Position numbers and translations under genes: made by a program
Notes under the pieces: generated by a model
Told to the model about the DNA's origin: nothing
What the model saw: only the letters and a program-made list of their open reading frames with translations
Database searches by the model: none
Part shown: piece by piece, positions 34,429 through 48,570 of the stretch
Position numbering within the stretch: position 1 is the first letter of the stretch
Layout: each line of letters starts with the position of its first letter
DNA from: Citrus sinensis
Lineage: Eukaryota; Streptophyta; Magnoliopsida; Sapindales; Rutaceae
Assembly: GCF_022201045.2 (NCBI RefSeq)
Contig: NC_068564.1
Coordinates: 31,711,001 to 31,775,000 of the forward strand
Direction of reading: 5' to 3'
DNA length: 64,000 bases

Positions 34429-36636
34429 ATGGATTCTCTGTTGGCGAACTACGCCTCTTCAGACGAAGAAGAAGAGCAACAAAAACAACAACAGAGCAGC
34501 CACTCGAAACCCGTTTCTTTTTCATCGTCTTCGTCAACAAAAGCAGCTTCATCTCTTTTCTCTTCTCTTCCTCAGCCTAAATCTTCCCCTCTCTTCTCTT
34601 CAATCCCACAACCGAAACAACAACAACAAACCAACAAAAACCCTGTCTCAAAAACCCTAACTTCCAATAATTTTGACGACCATGATGAAGAAGAAAAAGA
34701 ATCGAAAAAACCTACATCGAATTCGAACAAACCTTCCTCTATTTTCTCTTCGCTTCCCCAACCAAAAACCCAAACTTCTTCACAACAAACCCTAAACCCT
34801 TTAGAAAAGACAACCAAAAGGGTTGTTCAATTCAAGCCTCCTCTTCCGATTCAATCGAGCAATTTCAGTGACGACGACGATGAAGATGATGAAGAGAAAG
34901 AGCGAAAGAAGAGGAAACAAGCCGAATTTTTTAATCAAAGTTCATCGGTGAAGTCGTTTTTGTCGAGTATTCCAGCTCCCAAAAGCTCGGCTGCATTGGG
35001 TTCTGGCCATTCCAGTTCGGGTTCTGGACGAAGATCTATAATTGATACAGAAGCTCCGGCTTCGAGTTCGGTCGGTTTTGGAGCTGAGAATGAAGCAGGT
35101 ACGGGTCAAGATGCGGTTAATCATGAAAATTATGATGTGGGCAGTGATCAGAATGTAGATAGTTATGCAAATTATGATCAAAGTGTAGAGAATTATGCGA
35201 ATTATGAAGCAGGTATTGATCCGAGTTATGTGAATTATGGTATTGATCAGAATGTGCATAGTGGGGATGCTTCAAGTTATATGAATTATGGTGGTTACAG
35301 TAGTTATGGAGATTATAATGGTTACGGAGACTATGGGCAATATGAGGCAGCTACAACAACGGTGCAAGAGCCAGCTATGGTGGCTGAGAGTGTGGTTAGA
35401 ATGGAAGGGAAGAGAGGGCGCAAGGAGATTCCAACAGAAATAGTGGAGGTGAAGCAGGATGAGTTGATGAAGAATCGGCCGAGTGAGGACAAGGCCAAGT
35501 TAACTGGCATTGCATTCGGGCCTTCTTATCTGGTAAGGCCTCTGGTATTTATGGGTTTTTTTTTTCAATCTTTTCAACATGATTATGTTTTGTGATTTTT
35601 CTTGTTCATTTGTGTCTAGTGCCGCATTTATGCATTTGGTTTGCATTGTGGTTGAACATTTTAGTTAACAACCCCCACCCAAACAAACAAAAAAACCAAA
35701 AACAAAACTTTGCACTGTGAGGATGATAGGAAGAGTTAAAATTTGTTAATGTGACAAGTTTCTTGACACTAGTTCCATGGGACAGGGACAATAATTTTAC
35801 AACTGTTCTATTTCTTTAAACAAATGACAACATACAGAAAGAAAACAATTGGAGTATGATGATGTGATTTAAGGAAACCGTTGTTGATGGATGGTGAAAT
35901 GGGGTTTGCCTTATTCATCCATCCAAAGGGTTGAAAAATGCCCAAATATTTTATGTTATCGTGAGCACAAAATTTGTTTGGCAATGAGTTGTGGTATTAC
36001 CCTTGTGGTTATTTGTATAAGATATTTGTAAACTGAGATGTAATGTTCTCCTGCTTATTGCCTGTTGTAAGATATACAATAGCACTAAACATTTTTATCA
36101 CGTTACATACATTAAGTTTCAGCCCTTCAAATTTGACACATGTTCTACTAAGCATGGAAAGTTGTAAGGCTTTGAAAATTATTACTGAATTGTGTAATAA
36201 CCTGTCATTAGACTTAACATGTGGTGAGGATATTATGGTTAATATAGATAATGTATTCAATAAGACACTGAAGGTGTTCATGGTTAGATTTTTGTAGTTG
36301 AATCTTGAGTTGATGAGGAAAAGGAAGTAGGTAGGTCAATATTAATCATTTAGAGTGCTCACCATGTAATTGCATGGAAAACAGTCAGGACCTACACTTG
36401 TTCTGTGCTTGTTATTTTTGTAGCTTTCTTATATTATTGCCATCTTACTTATGTATGTATCAACGTGTCTCCTGTAGCCTGTTTCGGTGAAGGGGAAGCC
36501 TTCAAAGCTTCACAAAAGAAAGCATCAAATTGGCTCTTTATTTTTTGATATGAAGCAGAAGGAGATGGAGCTAGCAGAGCGACGTGCCAAAGGTCTCCTG
36601 ACTAAGGCTCAAACACACGGCAAATATGGATGGTGA
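34429..36636 (+). CDS. PRCC-domain nuclear protein (420 aa)
   Basis: Exons 34429-35532 and 36478-36636; 421 codons with stop. Residues 1-20 (MDSLLANYASSDEEEEQ) form the acidic N-terminus typical of plant PRCC homologues. Residues 20-200 are Ser/Pro/Gln-rich and disordered, with repeated SLFSSLPQPK/SIFSSLPQPK/SFLSSIPAPK motifs and an acidic DDDDEDDEEKERKKRK patch. Residues ~220-310 are a Tyr-Asn/Gly low-complexity region with NYD/NYG/YGDY repeats. The conserved C-terminal PRCC region starts near TEIVEVKQDELMKNRPSED and runs through FGPSYL, then KRKHQIGSLFFDMKQKEMEL and AERRAKGLLTKAQTHGKYGW. Human PRCC is a splicing-associated nuclear protein; the plant role is inferred to be similar. The Tyr-rich region looks suited to condensate formation. 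Confidence 0.93.
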
Positions 36637-37433
36637 TTTGAGACCATAGCCCTTTCATTGTCTTTGTAACGGAAACATGGTATGGATATTAGCCATTATA
36701 AACAAGAAACTTCATTCCTTTTTGTTTTTGTACTTTTTTTCTCCTGGAGTATATGTCATATGGGTTTTTGTAATTGTACTTGTTGAAGGTCCAACCGTAA
36801 AATTTGGATGTTATTTGGGGTGGGGGGAAAACAAACAAAAGAAAAGAAACTAAAGTTTTGATTCCATGGCTTTGGGTTTTGTTAAAAGGTCAATGAGCTT
36901 CTTGGTTTTATCATTTATGCTGCAACTAATGCTTTTAGTTGAAGATTTTTCAAGTTCCAAAGCAAATTTTACACATACTGTACACCACGCCTTCCGCTGC
37001 CAGGGTAGAGCACGATGAGATTTATGTATTCAAAGAAAGAAACCTGCAATGGCCTTCGAACACAATTTAAATACACTCCGTTGAAGATTTGAGATTTTGC
37101 CGTATATAATTTACTTATTGGCCAGCCGAAAATTACTGACTTAATAAAACTAAGCTAAAACTTCAAGATTCCCAGCCAATCGCAACCACATCCACCACAA
37201 AGAAGGTTGGTTGCGGTCTATAGCTATCCTTGGGGAAAGCGAACGTGTCCTCATTGAAGCATCTACGGTTCGATAAGAAACTGCTAGAAACATGAGCTGT
37301 AGCTATACATACACACAACAACAGTGTAGTATGATAGATATGGAATACTCTGGGAAATTCTCGCTGTCCAAGACTAACATACTTACAATTTCACAGGCCA
37401 TGCAATGGAGACAAGATGATCAGCTCATAACTC
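36637..37433. other. Convergent 3' intergenic, PRCC and LIG4
   Basis: Holds the two 3'UTRs of convergent genes. No additional coding signal. Confidence 0.5.
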
Positions 37434-40400
37434 CTACCAATCCTTGAGTAGTTTGCTGGCAATATCCTTGTAGCTGACTTTCTTTTTCTTTGTAGGCTCT
37501 GCACTTGGTTCTGCAGATGATGACTCTTCTTTCGGAATCGGATTTGTAGTTTTTTCATTCTTCATTCCAAGGCTTGGAATCATGTCCAGTAACATGGCTT
37601 GAACTGCATCAACTTGCTGCTTATCAGTTGTCTCACTGTCTTTGCTGTGATACCTTTCTCTCATTTCAATATCAGGAGCTCTAACAGTCTGTTTTTCTTT
37701 CCCAAAATCTTTGACAACCTCTTGTTGAAGTGCCTTGCCTCGGTCTAATGATTCTAAATCTTCCACTACATTAGTCTGTCGAGTTTCCAGATTTTCCTCA
37801 TCATCCATTTCACGATCTTCATGATTCTCTTCCCTATTGATCTCTTCCTTTTTTTCTGTTTCATCAGAAGCATTACTTTCATCAGATTCATTTTGGTATA
37901 TCTTTGAAGGTTTATTTCTAACATGTGGCCTTTTTCTCCGAGCTAGGTTGACAGTTGATTTTCTTTTCTTTGCGCTTCCACCAGCAGGTCTTCCTCTTTT
38001 CCTTTTGCCTTCTCTCTTTGGTGAGGCAGGGGAAACACCTCTGGTTCCTCTCTGCTTACCATCACCGTCCGGGAAAGATGACACATTCTGTTTGTCTGAA
38101 GTTTCCAATGTAGATGAGGGTTCTTCCATATCCAGGTCTTCTTCGCTGAAAAGCAAACCAACCAAAACACCAGTTAGGTAGTTAAAAACATCTAGGGCAG
38201 CAGGTACAGCGAAAATGTAGGGGCAAGGCCTTAATTTTCAACCAAATTTTTAATATGTTCATTTCTGTATTACTAATCCTCCAGAACCACAATGAACGAG
38301 CTTGACAATTCAACCTACTTGGAAGTTCTGAAATTTAAAAATCTGGGATAGTAGCTTTTTGGAAAGGTGACACAAGTAGGAACAAACTATAGCCATATAT
38401 AACAGATTTTATGCATTAGCATTCACCACAATTCAAGGTACGACTCTTGCATGCCAGTGGGCTTCAAGCTGTATTCGTATTCTTCCGACTTTTGCTCCTT
38501 CGCCAAGCAATCTTCCAACCACTGGGATCTAACAACATGCAACTTCTTGTTCCATAAAAGATGTTTCTCTCTGGCAGTGAAACTGCACAAAGAAGATGGA
38601 AAAGCAAGAGTAAGAATTTATATTAATTTAGTTCATAATAATCAAAAGTACTAGAATAAAATAATTTCTTATTACAGTTACAACTGAAAAGGATGATGCT
38701 AATATAAAGACCAGCAGACAAACATTCAACATGTTTTTGTTAGAAACATTCCATAAGATGCTTAACACACAGCAGAATAACCATAAACTGTAATCACCTT
38801 TCTGTAAGAGAATTAAAGTTCACATCATATCCCAGTACTGACAAGACCACCACGTGGGTAGCATTTGCAAGATTGTTGCAGACTTTACCGCCATGAAAGG
38901 AAATTTCAAGCTTCAATCTCCTCAGGGCAAGCCCCAATATAACTTCCCAATCAGGACTCCTTGGTGGAGAAAAAAAAAAGTTGAATAAGAAACTAAAAAA
39001 TTATCTAGAAATGAATTAATACGGAGACCAATTAAAGTCAGCTCTGCCAAATAAACATAGATAGAATAAACAAGGATTTATGAAGTCAGGAGATCTTACA
39101 AAGGCTCTGTTGAATGGTAGAAGTAAATGCAGCAGCCATGAAAGCAAGACCACTTGTCCTGTGGACAGTACTTCTTCTTATAATAATCAATAGTTTTGGG
39201 GTCTTCTGATCTATCAACATTGCTTAAGAGCTGAAAAAAAGAAAAAAAAAAACCTTTTTTTGGTCAAACTCGTACCATGTACCATAAGTGGCTCAAGTAC
39301 GACAGTCAAAGGCACGTGAGATTTTTAAAATTTCTTATGAATGTTTTTTTACCACACTTTAGTTATTCTTCTATGTTTTTATTCCATATTGGTGAACCTT
39401 ATCCACCAAATCCAAAATATTCAAATAACAATATATAATGCTGTGTCCATGTACCTGTTTGATATCTGCAAGGTCAAGATCCCAAAAGTACAGGTCAGAA
39501 AATTCATCAACTTCTTCTTGTAGCTTTTTCTTCGAAGAGTCAGATAGATGAAGGTAGTACCTTATAAAGAAAGATAGACAACCAAAAAGCAATAGAATGT
39601 CAAGTTAGATTGAGAGGGGGAAAAAAAAGTGCTTTCTGGATCAAGCAACGGATCAAATGACAGCGAAACTAACTTTGGCTGCAATTGGAGAAGCTTCTTT
39701 TGTGAACAACAATCCAAGACCCAAGAGTAATGAATAACATCTCCACGACGTTTTGCTGCCTCATATTTAAGCCCTGGCAAATTTATTTATTTTGTTTACT
39801 GGCAAAATATGAATTGAGTGCCTGTGTATTCGTTAATGTGTGTATGCAAGAATGTGAGAGAGAGAAAGACCTTTGTTATCAGCTGCAACACAGTGGGTAA
39901 CTGAGTTATTCAAATTCATTGAAAATGTTCCTCCATTCTCAACAACCATTTTGTGCAAGGAGTCAAGGGAATAGGCTGGAGGTACATTAACAAAATCTGT
40001 GCATGTCAAGGAGATTAATAATTCTAACAAAATGGATAACTGAAAGAAAGATTAATTAGTTTTAGTACAACAGCAGAGGACTAAACACCCAGATCATACT
40101 AAGAACAATCGTACACAACAGTGAAGCTTTAAATATGCTGAAAAATTGAAAGAGAAATATGAATGTAACCAGATAACAGAAAAGAAAAGGACATGGGGAG
40201 AAGAAGATGAAAAAGGGAAAAGATTAAGAAACGAAAACAGATCATCTTTACCATGGCAGAAACCTCTATTAATAGGAAACAGACTAAAGAAACCACCTGT
40301 CAGTATTTGTAACTGCAGTTTTACCATCTTGGGAAAATAAATCAGTCTTTTAAAGAAAACAGGATTATCCAGATTGTTATGTACAATGGGATCATAGATG

Positions 40401-43400
40401 AAGTTATACTACATGTTAACAATTTAATTCAGATTAGATTCAAGCATCATTGCATCACGTTACAGTCACGCAAGCAAGCAAAGGTTCCCCCACTTCGATG
40501 AAATCTTTTTCTTTTTTTTTTGTTTGGGGGGGGGGGGGGGGAACAGAGGGAAGACAAGTTAGGATGTGACACAGTGACAGTTTAAGAAGCAAGTACAAAT
40601 CATATAAGGCATGTAAAAGAAGAAGTGCAGATCAATAACAAGGCTATGAAAAGAAATGAAGAAAAGAGAGCCAGGGCACATTGCGTTTAAGGAATCAGTT
40701 TGATATGTCAGTCATATGAGACATGAAACAAATCAGCACAGATCGCTCAATAGAGCTGTCAAAGGATACAAAACACCATATCTGAAAATATTGAGGTTTC
40801 CCCCTTTATGTCAGAAACATCAGTCTGAAGAAAATGAGAAGGAACAATAGACACATTCTTTTTCTCTCCCTTTCTGGAGGATCTGAATTGTTTTGGCTTA
40901 TCATCTTGCAAGCCTCCATATTCTTTCCCCTTCTGAGTGGTGCCATTACTTGAATGCACAAGTTCTACAAATGCTGCAAGAAAGAAAAAATTTAACAAAT
41001 TTAAACAAACGGAGACCAGGCCCCTTTTAAAGGGAAATAACATCAGGAGTTCTTGAACATTTATAACCCAAAAAAGCATTTGGACATGTGCTATCCTCTT
41101 ACACTGCACGTCAAGGCAATCATGCCAAGGCTTGTCATATCTCACTCTATCAATGCGTGGAAATCTCAGGCTGTATGGTGCAGAAAAAACCTAGAAAAAA
41201 AAAGGATCGAGTACGAATGAGGATGAAGATCAAGTGGATCAAGTAATAGAGAATCAATGGAACCATCAAAACAGATTATTTCTGCCCCCAATTAGTAAAA
41301 AGTAAAAATTAGCAAAGACACACCTCAGACCTTATGGTTCGAATATCACTGGTAATAGAAAGTATTATTGATCTGCAAGAAAGAGAGGTTCACAAAGAAA
41401 AAAATGACAATGATGATGTCAGAAAAGTTCATATCCATTTAGCTTAAGAGGGAATAATACAAAAGGAGTAAAGGACTAACTTCTCAGGGCTCTCAATCCA
41501 AACATCAGGTCTCTCCTTTGAATTATTTGTAACTTGATAAAAACTTGGAGGTGCCCTTTTTGGATATTCATATTTCCTGAGAGAACACAATCCAACCCCC
41601 AAAAAAAAAAAAAAGGTTGTGAATACCCTCATAATATATTTGCAAGATACCGCTTTTCCCTAAAAATATGAAACATTTCGAAGTCACAGAGCCCCATCTG
41701 TAGAGTGTAGATGTTGGTCTAAGCATCATTAGCATTTTCTTTATCAATTATAGTAAGTTAAATCTATAAAGATAAACATTCAGTTTGATGCCAGTTCATA
41801 AGGGTAAAAACAAGTGATCAAAATTAACCCTGTTTTTCACAGCTACTCTAATTGGTTCCATGACTATAAAAATGCAGCTCACAGAGCATTATCATGGACA
41901 ACACCGTTGAAACCACCATTAATAACATCAAGCTACCATTAAATTACCTAAAATAAGGCTTCAACTTAGTTACAACAGCATCTAGTTCCTCATCAGAGAG
42001 ACCAGTACCCACTCGGCAAAAGGAGATAAATCTGCAATGGAATAACTCAGATTAATTCACAGACACATTTTCCAAATAGATTAAATACTACCAAATATTA
42101 TTCAAGGTCTGGGAAAGCTTAAATATTTTATTTGATCCTTGGTCCTTACCTATAACCTTAAACTTAGTGGTGGTACAAGAGCCATTAATCCAAACGGTGC
42201 TGTGTCCAAATTCTCCAATGGTACTTTTTATATTATAACAAGAGTGTGTTTGGTGTTTGTATTTGTTATGTTTGTGGTTGCTGTTGTGTGTGATCTACAT
42301 CCCTTGCATACGAGGCATACATTAGGGCAGTACTATAGTTAGGCCCTTACCTATAAGTTTAAGCATTTGAATTCAATGATATCTTGACAATTTAAGATCT
42401 AATACTCATTTGTTCCAGGAATTACAATGGTTCACATTAATAATACAGAAAAAAAAATTCCAATGCAGAAGTGAGAAGGATAATCCAAAAGAGGAGCTAA
42501 AAAAAGGACACAAACCAGTAGGTAATGTGCACAAGTTTAAATAATACATCTATGCAAATAAAAGTTGGGAAAGTACCTTCTAGGATATGTATCTGGAGCT
42601 GGACGCTCTGCCAGGGCAACCAAGAACTGAGCAACCTGCAAAAAGGTAACGTATTGGTTAAACATTTTAGTAAGAACATTAGTACACAAAGGTTAAAACA
42701 AACTAATCAGAAATCAGGCTGGCAACTTACCTCCCCTCCACGACGACCGGAGCCATAATATCCTCCTATTACAATGCGTGCATAATTGAAACCGTCGTCA
42801 GTTTAAGGAACTAATTTCCTTAGAAAAGAGAAAAGAAACAAAAGAAATAACTACAAACCAATTATTAGTACATCCAAGTCTGAACCAGCACGGATGTACT
42901 CAGGCTTCAGCTTCAACCACTTTCCACTTCGATCACCTGGCTCCCATTTCGAACCAAGGTCTTTCAATACAATTCCTTCATCCCTATACCAGTAAAATAT
43001 ATTTCAACAAACAATAATAGAAACCCCAAAAATAAATAAACAAATAAATAAAATAACTGGTTAGACAAATTTTTTGATTGATAACAAACATGTAAGAATA
43101 TTCAGAGTCTGAACAAATAAATATACTGTGAGCTAACCGGCAACCTATGTATTACTGACTTTTAGTCATGCTAGGGTCATTCCACAGTGGACTCCATTCA
43201 ATTGTTTGGTCTTTGGAAGCTCCCTAATTGGTTTGAGAACTTGATCGAAGAAGACCAGAATTTTAGATTACATGTAGATCTGTAGAACTAGTTCTCGAAG
43301 TCATTCTACCATCTTTTGGTTTAGATATTCCATAGTTCACACAGAGATGTTGTTGGGTAATGACTAAGCTAACTACAAGCTCCAAGCTTTAAAACAATTG

Positions 43401-46400
43401 TACTATCATTTACGAACCAAAGGAAATGCATAAGAATGCTAACCTATTCTCAATGGTTTCTTTGAAGAACTTCTCAACCTCATCCACATTATGAGCAACA
43501 AGTGACCAGCAAGGTTCCCCTGTTTGATCAGCAGCCATAATTTGGGATCTTAACTGAGATAACATATACACATGCACACACACACATATGCCATCATTCA
43601 TGGCTACAGTAGATATGTTACATGCATTGTCCTTATCATGAAGTACACTTAAAGTCATCAGCTGCGCAAACAACTCAAATACCATAATTGACTATTAATG
43701 TTAAAGAAAGACATGATGCAAGGACTTTGCGCCCACTGGATGAATGGCCTCACTCCCATGCATTAAGACTTCTTCAACTAAATGAAAAAAAGCATGAATG
43801 TTTACGTAATAAAAACTTCTTAAAGGTCTATCTCACAAGTTAAATTTTAGTAATCTAGCTTAGTAGCTTAGAAATCCAAGCAGGTTATTAAGCACCAAAT
43901 AAACTTAGTGAGCCCAGAAAGCATATATTTACAGAGTCGTAAAAGCATAATTGAACTCAAGTCAGATTCATGGAAGACTGACGGTTTTACAGTTGAACTC
44001 AAGTTCATAACAGAAAGTAATGCCTGATTTGAAATGTAATAGGTGCCAGACTTCAACATAACGTAATTGTACAAGAAAACAATTTTAAATATATCAACAA
44101 TACCTCTTACCTATAAAGAATAACGAGGCCTGCAATGAGAAGCATTACCTTTGTTGAATGGTAAAGGAATATCAGTCATCTCATGTTCTTTACCTTGAGG
44201 TCTCACGTGAGAATTGAGACCATGATCAGGTACTAAGGTCTCTAAACGACCTTTCGAAGGCTTCACAACTTTTTGGAGAAGCTCATGTCGTTCCTTCAAG
44301 CTCTGGTGAATGACGCTAGTATCTCCCACATACAGAACATCAAATGCAAAATCTACCAATTTTTCACATGAAAGAAAACCAAAGAAAATTCAAAACTTTT
44401 CATGTATTGTACATTTAATTTTGAGGATAATAGGAAACTCAAAGTTATGTTTGCCATCGGAAACATATCAAGAAATGCCGACATTCAGTCAGAAATGTAA
44501 AGGATACAGCACAACTGCACCACAAGAGAACATACATGAAAGTTAAAGTTTGTGCTTCCTTATTTAGCAACAAGATAAAAGAAATATGTCGCAGCATAAA
44601 ACCTGTCGATCACTTGAAAGTCCATCCCTCGCTGCCTTGGCTGTAAACAGAAAAAATTAATGATAAAATGCCACCAAAAATTAAACCAAAAACCCGAACC
44701 CCACCCATCGCCCCAAAGGAAAGAAGACAAAAAGCTAAAGAATCAATATGTGAGTTAAAACCTATTTCCTGATTTGAACCAAATTCTGCAAATCGATTCA
44801 AAGAAGTGTCCCAGACCAACATTTCACCATCGAGTATGCACCTAGGCAAGAAGAAAAATTAATAGGAATAAAATACTTTGAGAAATTTCAAAATAGTCCT
44901 AGTGTTTCCTCCAATGACTCCAGCAATTACTATTCCAGGCTCCATCAGTTGTATACACAAATATTTAACTGTACAGCTGAATTACCAAAAAAGTAATTAA
45001 ATCTATCTGCTCTAGACTTTGCAATTAATTGCAAATGACGGAGGGCATTCTAAAAGAAGAGGTCGCACCATGAAACTTGGGATAAATATTTACCTGTCAA
45101 CCAAAACGTTTTGCTCAATAATCTTTGACATCGCATGTCCATATTCAGAGTGATCAAGAAAGCTCCTGCATGTAACTTATTCTATGAATTCCACAGATCA
45201 AAATATACAGAGTTTTCCTGTTGTTCGCATCTAATCAACTGCTAAGGCGACAGAGTCCAAGCTTCATAATTTTACATTAAAAAAAAAGCACTGTTCTCTT
45301 GAGCAATGCATCAAATTTAAGGCATGGGCCTGGTTAAAAATAAAACAGATAAGAAGGAAATCTCAAAAAAAAGTTCCCGTAGGCATCTAAATCATGTAGT
45401 AAGGATTTATGTTCAGAGTAACAAATTAAAATAAAAAGTGAATATGTCACTAATTAAATACAGCAATTTAGAATTGAAAACTTCAGATACAAAAGAAGAT
45501 AAGTATAACGAGTAATTACTAGCAAATCGGCACCCACCTTGAGAAGTAGTGTATTTCTGAACCATTTTTATGAATTTGAATGCGATCACCATCAAATTTG
45601 CACTCAATGACCACTTCTTTCCCATGAAGCTATACAAAATAACAAAAATGACATGCATAATTGAATAACAAAAATGAAAATATAAACAAAACTTGAAAAG
45701 AGTCTTTGCTATTCAGACCTTTCTCCAGGCAGCATGTGCATCACCTATTCTCATAGCTAGTTGTGGGCGCACAGCTTTCCCAACTTCGATGTCCTATAAC
45801 AGTTTTATCATGAGTTATTTCTTGGAAGATATGAGTTGTGCATTCACAGAAATAGGAACATTATATCAAGTAAAACTGATTTCTTAACAGAAAATTGGGC
45901 ACACTCTTCATAAAAACAATAAGCAACCACAGGTTGCTCAGCATGTCGCGCATAATATTTCAAGATACCAAAAGCACATATCTCTTTGACTTGTGACCAA
46001 ATCATAATTTTATTTCTAAAAAGTGGACTGCATTATTAAATTATACTCCGCTTGGCATGCCTAAACCATCTCTACATATTTCCACCTAGTTTCACCCTAC
46101 TATTTCCATCCCACCAAACTAATTGTTGACCTCACATCTATTAAGCAGTACCCTGGAAACATGGTATATTCTCATTTGTACCATCACTAAAAGTTTCAAA
46201 AGTGATTTAGAGATTGTTTCAGTGCCTGAAACGAACCTGCCGTTTATGTCTCTGGTTTCGATCCTTTAACTTCTCACAAACCAGTTTTAAGTCACATGTC
46301 ACATTAAACAGGTCCTCAGCATCCGGATGAAACTCATGGAATATGCTCTTTTCACTAATTCCCAACTTTAGATCTACAAATAAATTTACAAACAACATTG

Positions 46401-48570
46401 AAGCTCACATAACATAATCAAGATGAAAAATAAAAAATTAGAAAAAGGTATGAATAATGGTAGAAATAGATAGCACCTTTCAGAATTATCATGATAATCC
46501 ACTTCATTTCCTGTGCATTTGTCTTCTTAATTAGAGTAGACAGAACTGAAGTCTTCTCAGCCCTTTTGCCATAGTTATCAAAGTTGAACATGAGAAAAAA
46601 AATTAAAAAATAAAATAAAATGATTGGACATGAAATAGGAGAAAGGGAATAAAAATCTCCACTAAAACTTCAGCAGCTTGCATTGACACTTTGCCTAAAA
46701 CTTTCAGTCAAAGCAAGCTGGATATAAAAAATGAATGGAAAATGCTATTTTGAACAGCAGCACGACAGAAACGACAGCAGCTTGCAACAGTGCTGTCATT
46801 TCGTATGCTACAATATTGCTGCAGCATGAACAGTACTCATATTTTTGTCTTCCTGGTGTCTTGCTGCTGTTCAAATAGCAGTGCTCAAAACGAGTTAGCT
46901 ATTGGATAGTGTAGGCTAAGAATGTACCAAGCAAGGTCAGTTTTCACCAAATATACCAAACCTATTGAAGCATATCCCACAGTTCTAGAAAAATAATCTA
47001 CAGATATGAGAAAAATTTATGTTAGTTATTCACATGTCATTCTAGGTTTAGTAATATGGGGAATTTTTATTTTTATTTTTATTTTTTTTGACCAGCGATG
47101 AATTGTAATCCTAAAGTTCCTAGGCATTTTTTGAGCCCAAGAATCAATATAAGTGGCTTTGATTTCATAGAGCCTAGAATGCCTATGCTCTCTCTCCCTC
47201 CCTCTCACATGCTTAGGTTATATTCCCTCCCTCTCCTACATTCTTCTGATGCACTTATCTTTCAGGGGCATGGGTCGCAGCAAACACATTTAATTAAAAA
47301 TTACATAGGTGATGACCAAAGTTAATCAATTTATCACACAAAATTCTACCTGTAGTTGACCATTGAGAAAGATTTGATGGTTACATCCCAACAAAGTATT
47401 AAGTGCCATTACTTGTCACCATAATGAAACGATGCTAGATTAGATAAGAATATCACAATGAACTTTATGTTACAAGGGTTACCCTACCTATTCCAGTATA
47501 TACCGGAATATATCATTTGCATGATATCAAATGATTTAAGTCTCTTACTAGAATGTACATCCCAGTCAAGCAGAAGTAGAATACCTGTTTTCACTTGAAG
47601 CCAAGCGATCAAGCAAGTCATTTAATTCCTTAATTGTAAGTCCACCAGAAATCATTCCTTGCCTACGTTGCAGAACCTATGGCAGAAAAGCTACATACTC
47701 AAGCCCAGAACATAATTTAAGATTTACCTTAATATCTGAAGTGTTTTGAATCAACTCACAATTTTCATATTAAAAGATACAGAGCAATAGACAATGAATT
47801 TGTAAGATGCCAAACAGAGAAACTTGATCAAATTCATTGAGACATGACCACTACCTGAAGAAAAAAGAAAACTGTAGCTAATCTACAGATCGCTAGGCAA
47901 GAAACACTCCCATTTATCACTCTTTTTTGGGGCATTTTTACTCACACATTACACACTTTAAGCTAATGTGACAGCTAACATGGCAAAAACAAAAATACAA
48001 AAATCCAGTTCTCAAATCTTCTACAGATAAAGATCACAACTGATAGTTGAATCAAACATAACTACTTTCTACCATGATGATATTATCAAAGAATATCTAT
48101 GACCATGATTGCCCTATGCAAATAATGCTTTCACAGAAAGCGCTTTCATTTCAAGTAAAAGCGCCTTATAAAACAAGTTTCTAGAGATATTTTTTTTTTT
48201 TTTTGTGTTTGCTCGCGTGTCGAAAGACGAAACAGACCTCAGCAGCGACCATTGGGAAATTTCCGGCATTAGGAGCGGTGCCTCCCTTGCGCCAATTAAT
48301 AAGCCGAACGGCGTCAGCGGAGTCTTTAGACATGCCCAGGGCATCGATGAGGCAGTTGGCGAGCACCGACTCTTTGAGGCCATAGCTGCCTCTTTCCCGG
48401 TCCAACGACGGCAGAATCAGCCGCAATGCACTAAAGTAGTCCACCGAGTCACAGTAAGTATCGAGAAATTTGCGGAACTTGGACCGTTTCTTGGCCGCTG
48501 GTTTGGTTTTTTGTATCCAGTTGAAAAGACTCACTAAAACGATCACCTCGGTCTCTTCTGTCTTCGTCAT
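37434..48570 (-). CDS. LIG4: DNA ligase IV (27 exons, 1159 aa)
   Basis: Exons 5' to 3': 48238-48570, 47585-47676, 46477-46562, 46237-46373, 45719-45793, 45538-45629, 45094-45165, 44762-44841, 44603-44640, 44508-44514, 44194-44352, 43444-43519, 42859-42983, 42731-42765, 42577-42635, 41948-42031, 41481-41576, 41324-41372, 41103-41190, 40770-40973, 39871-39996, 39674-39773, 39455-39560, 39100-39230, 38798-38959, 38427-38582, 37434-38145. Phases agree at every join and total 3480 nt. ATP-dependent ligase that seals double-strand breaks in non-homologous end joining with XRCC4. Seen: N-terminal DNA-binding domain (1-235), motif I ECKFDGDR with adenylated Lys252, CILDGEMLVWD, EGIVLKDL and GKWLKLKPEY, two BRCT regions (WVLDCC; SQWLEDCL) flanking an XRCC4-binding linker with DYYKKKY, then a long basic-acidic tail ending YKDIASKLLKDW. 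The 7 nt exon 10 is needed to keep frame. It is slightly shorter than the Arabidopsis enzyme, mostly in the tail. Confidence 0.95.
46737..46886. mobile_element. ~150 bp MITE in LIG4 intron 2
   Basis: Ends pair as TGCTATTTTGAACAGCAGCA.GAC (left) and GAGCACTGCTATTTGAACAG (right, reverse strand), with further internal CTGCTG/CAGCAG pairing. The 25-30 bp TIRs support a MITE, possibly hAT-like. No target duplication could be fixed. Confidence 0.55.

Noticed and set aside
34942..35259. 105-codon minus-strand open frame rich in Ile/Thr
   Set aside because: Mirror of the Tyr/Asn repeat codons of the PRCC gene; low-complexity shadow frame.
44603..44640. Non-canonical GC splice donor extending LIG4 exon 9
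   Set aside because: It would give an extra Val and has a poor donor context; the 7 nt GT-AG microexon at 44508-44514 explains the frame better.
48205..48537. 110-codon + strand open frame over LIG4 exon 1
   Set aside because: It is antisense to the well-supported LIG4 first exon and has no family resemblance.
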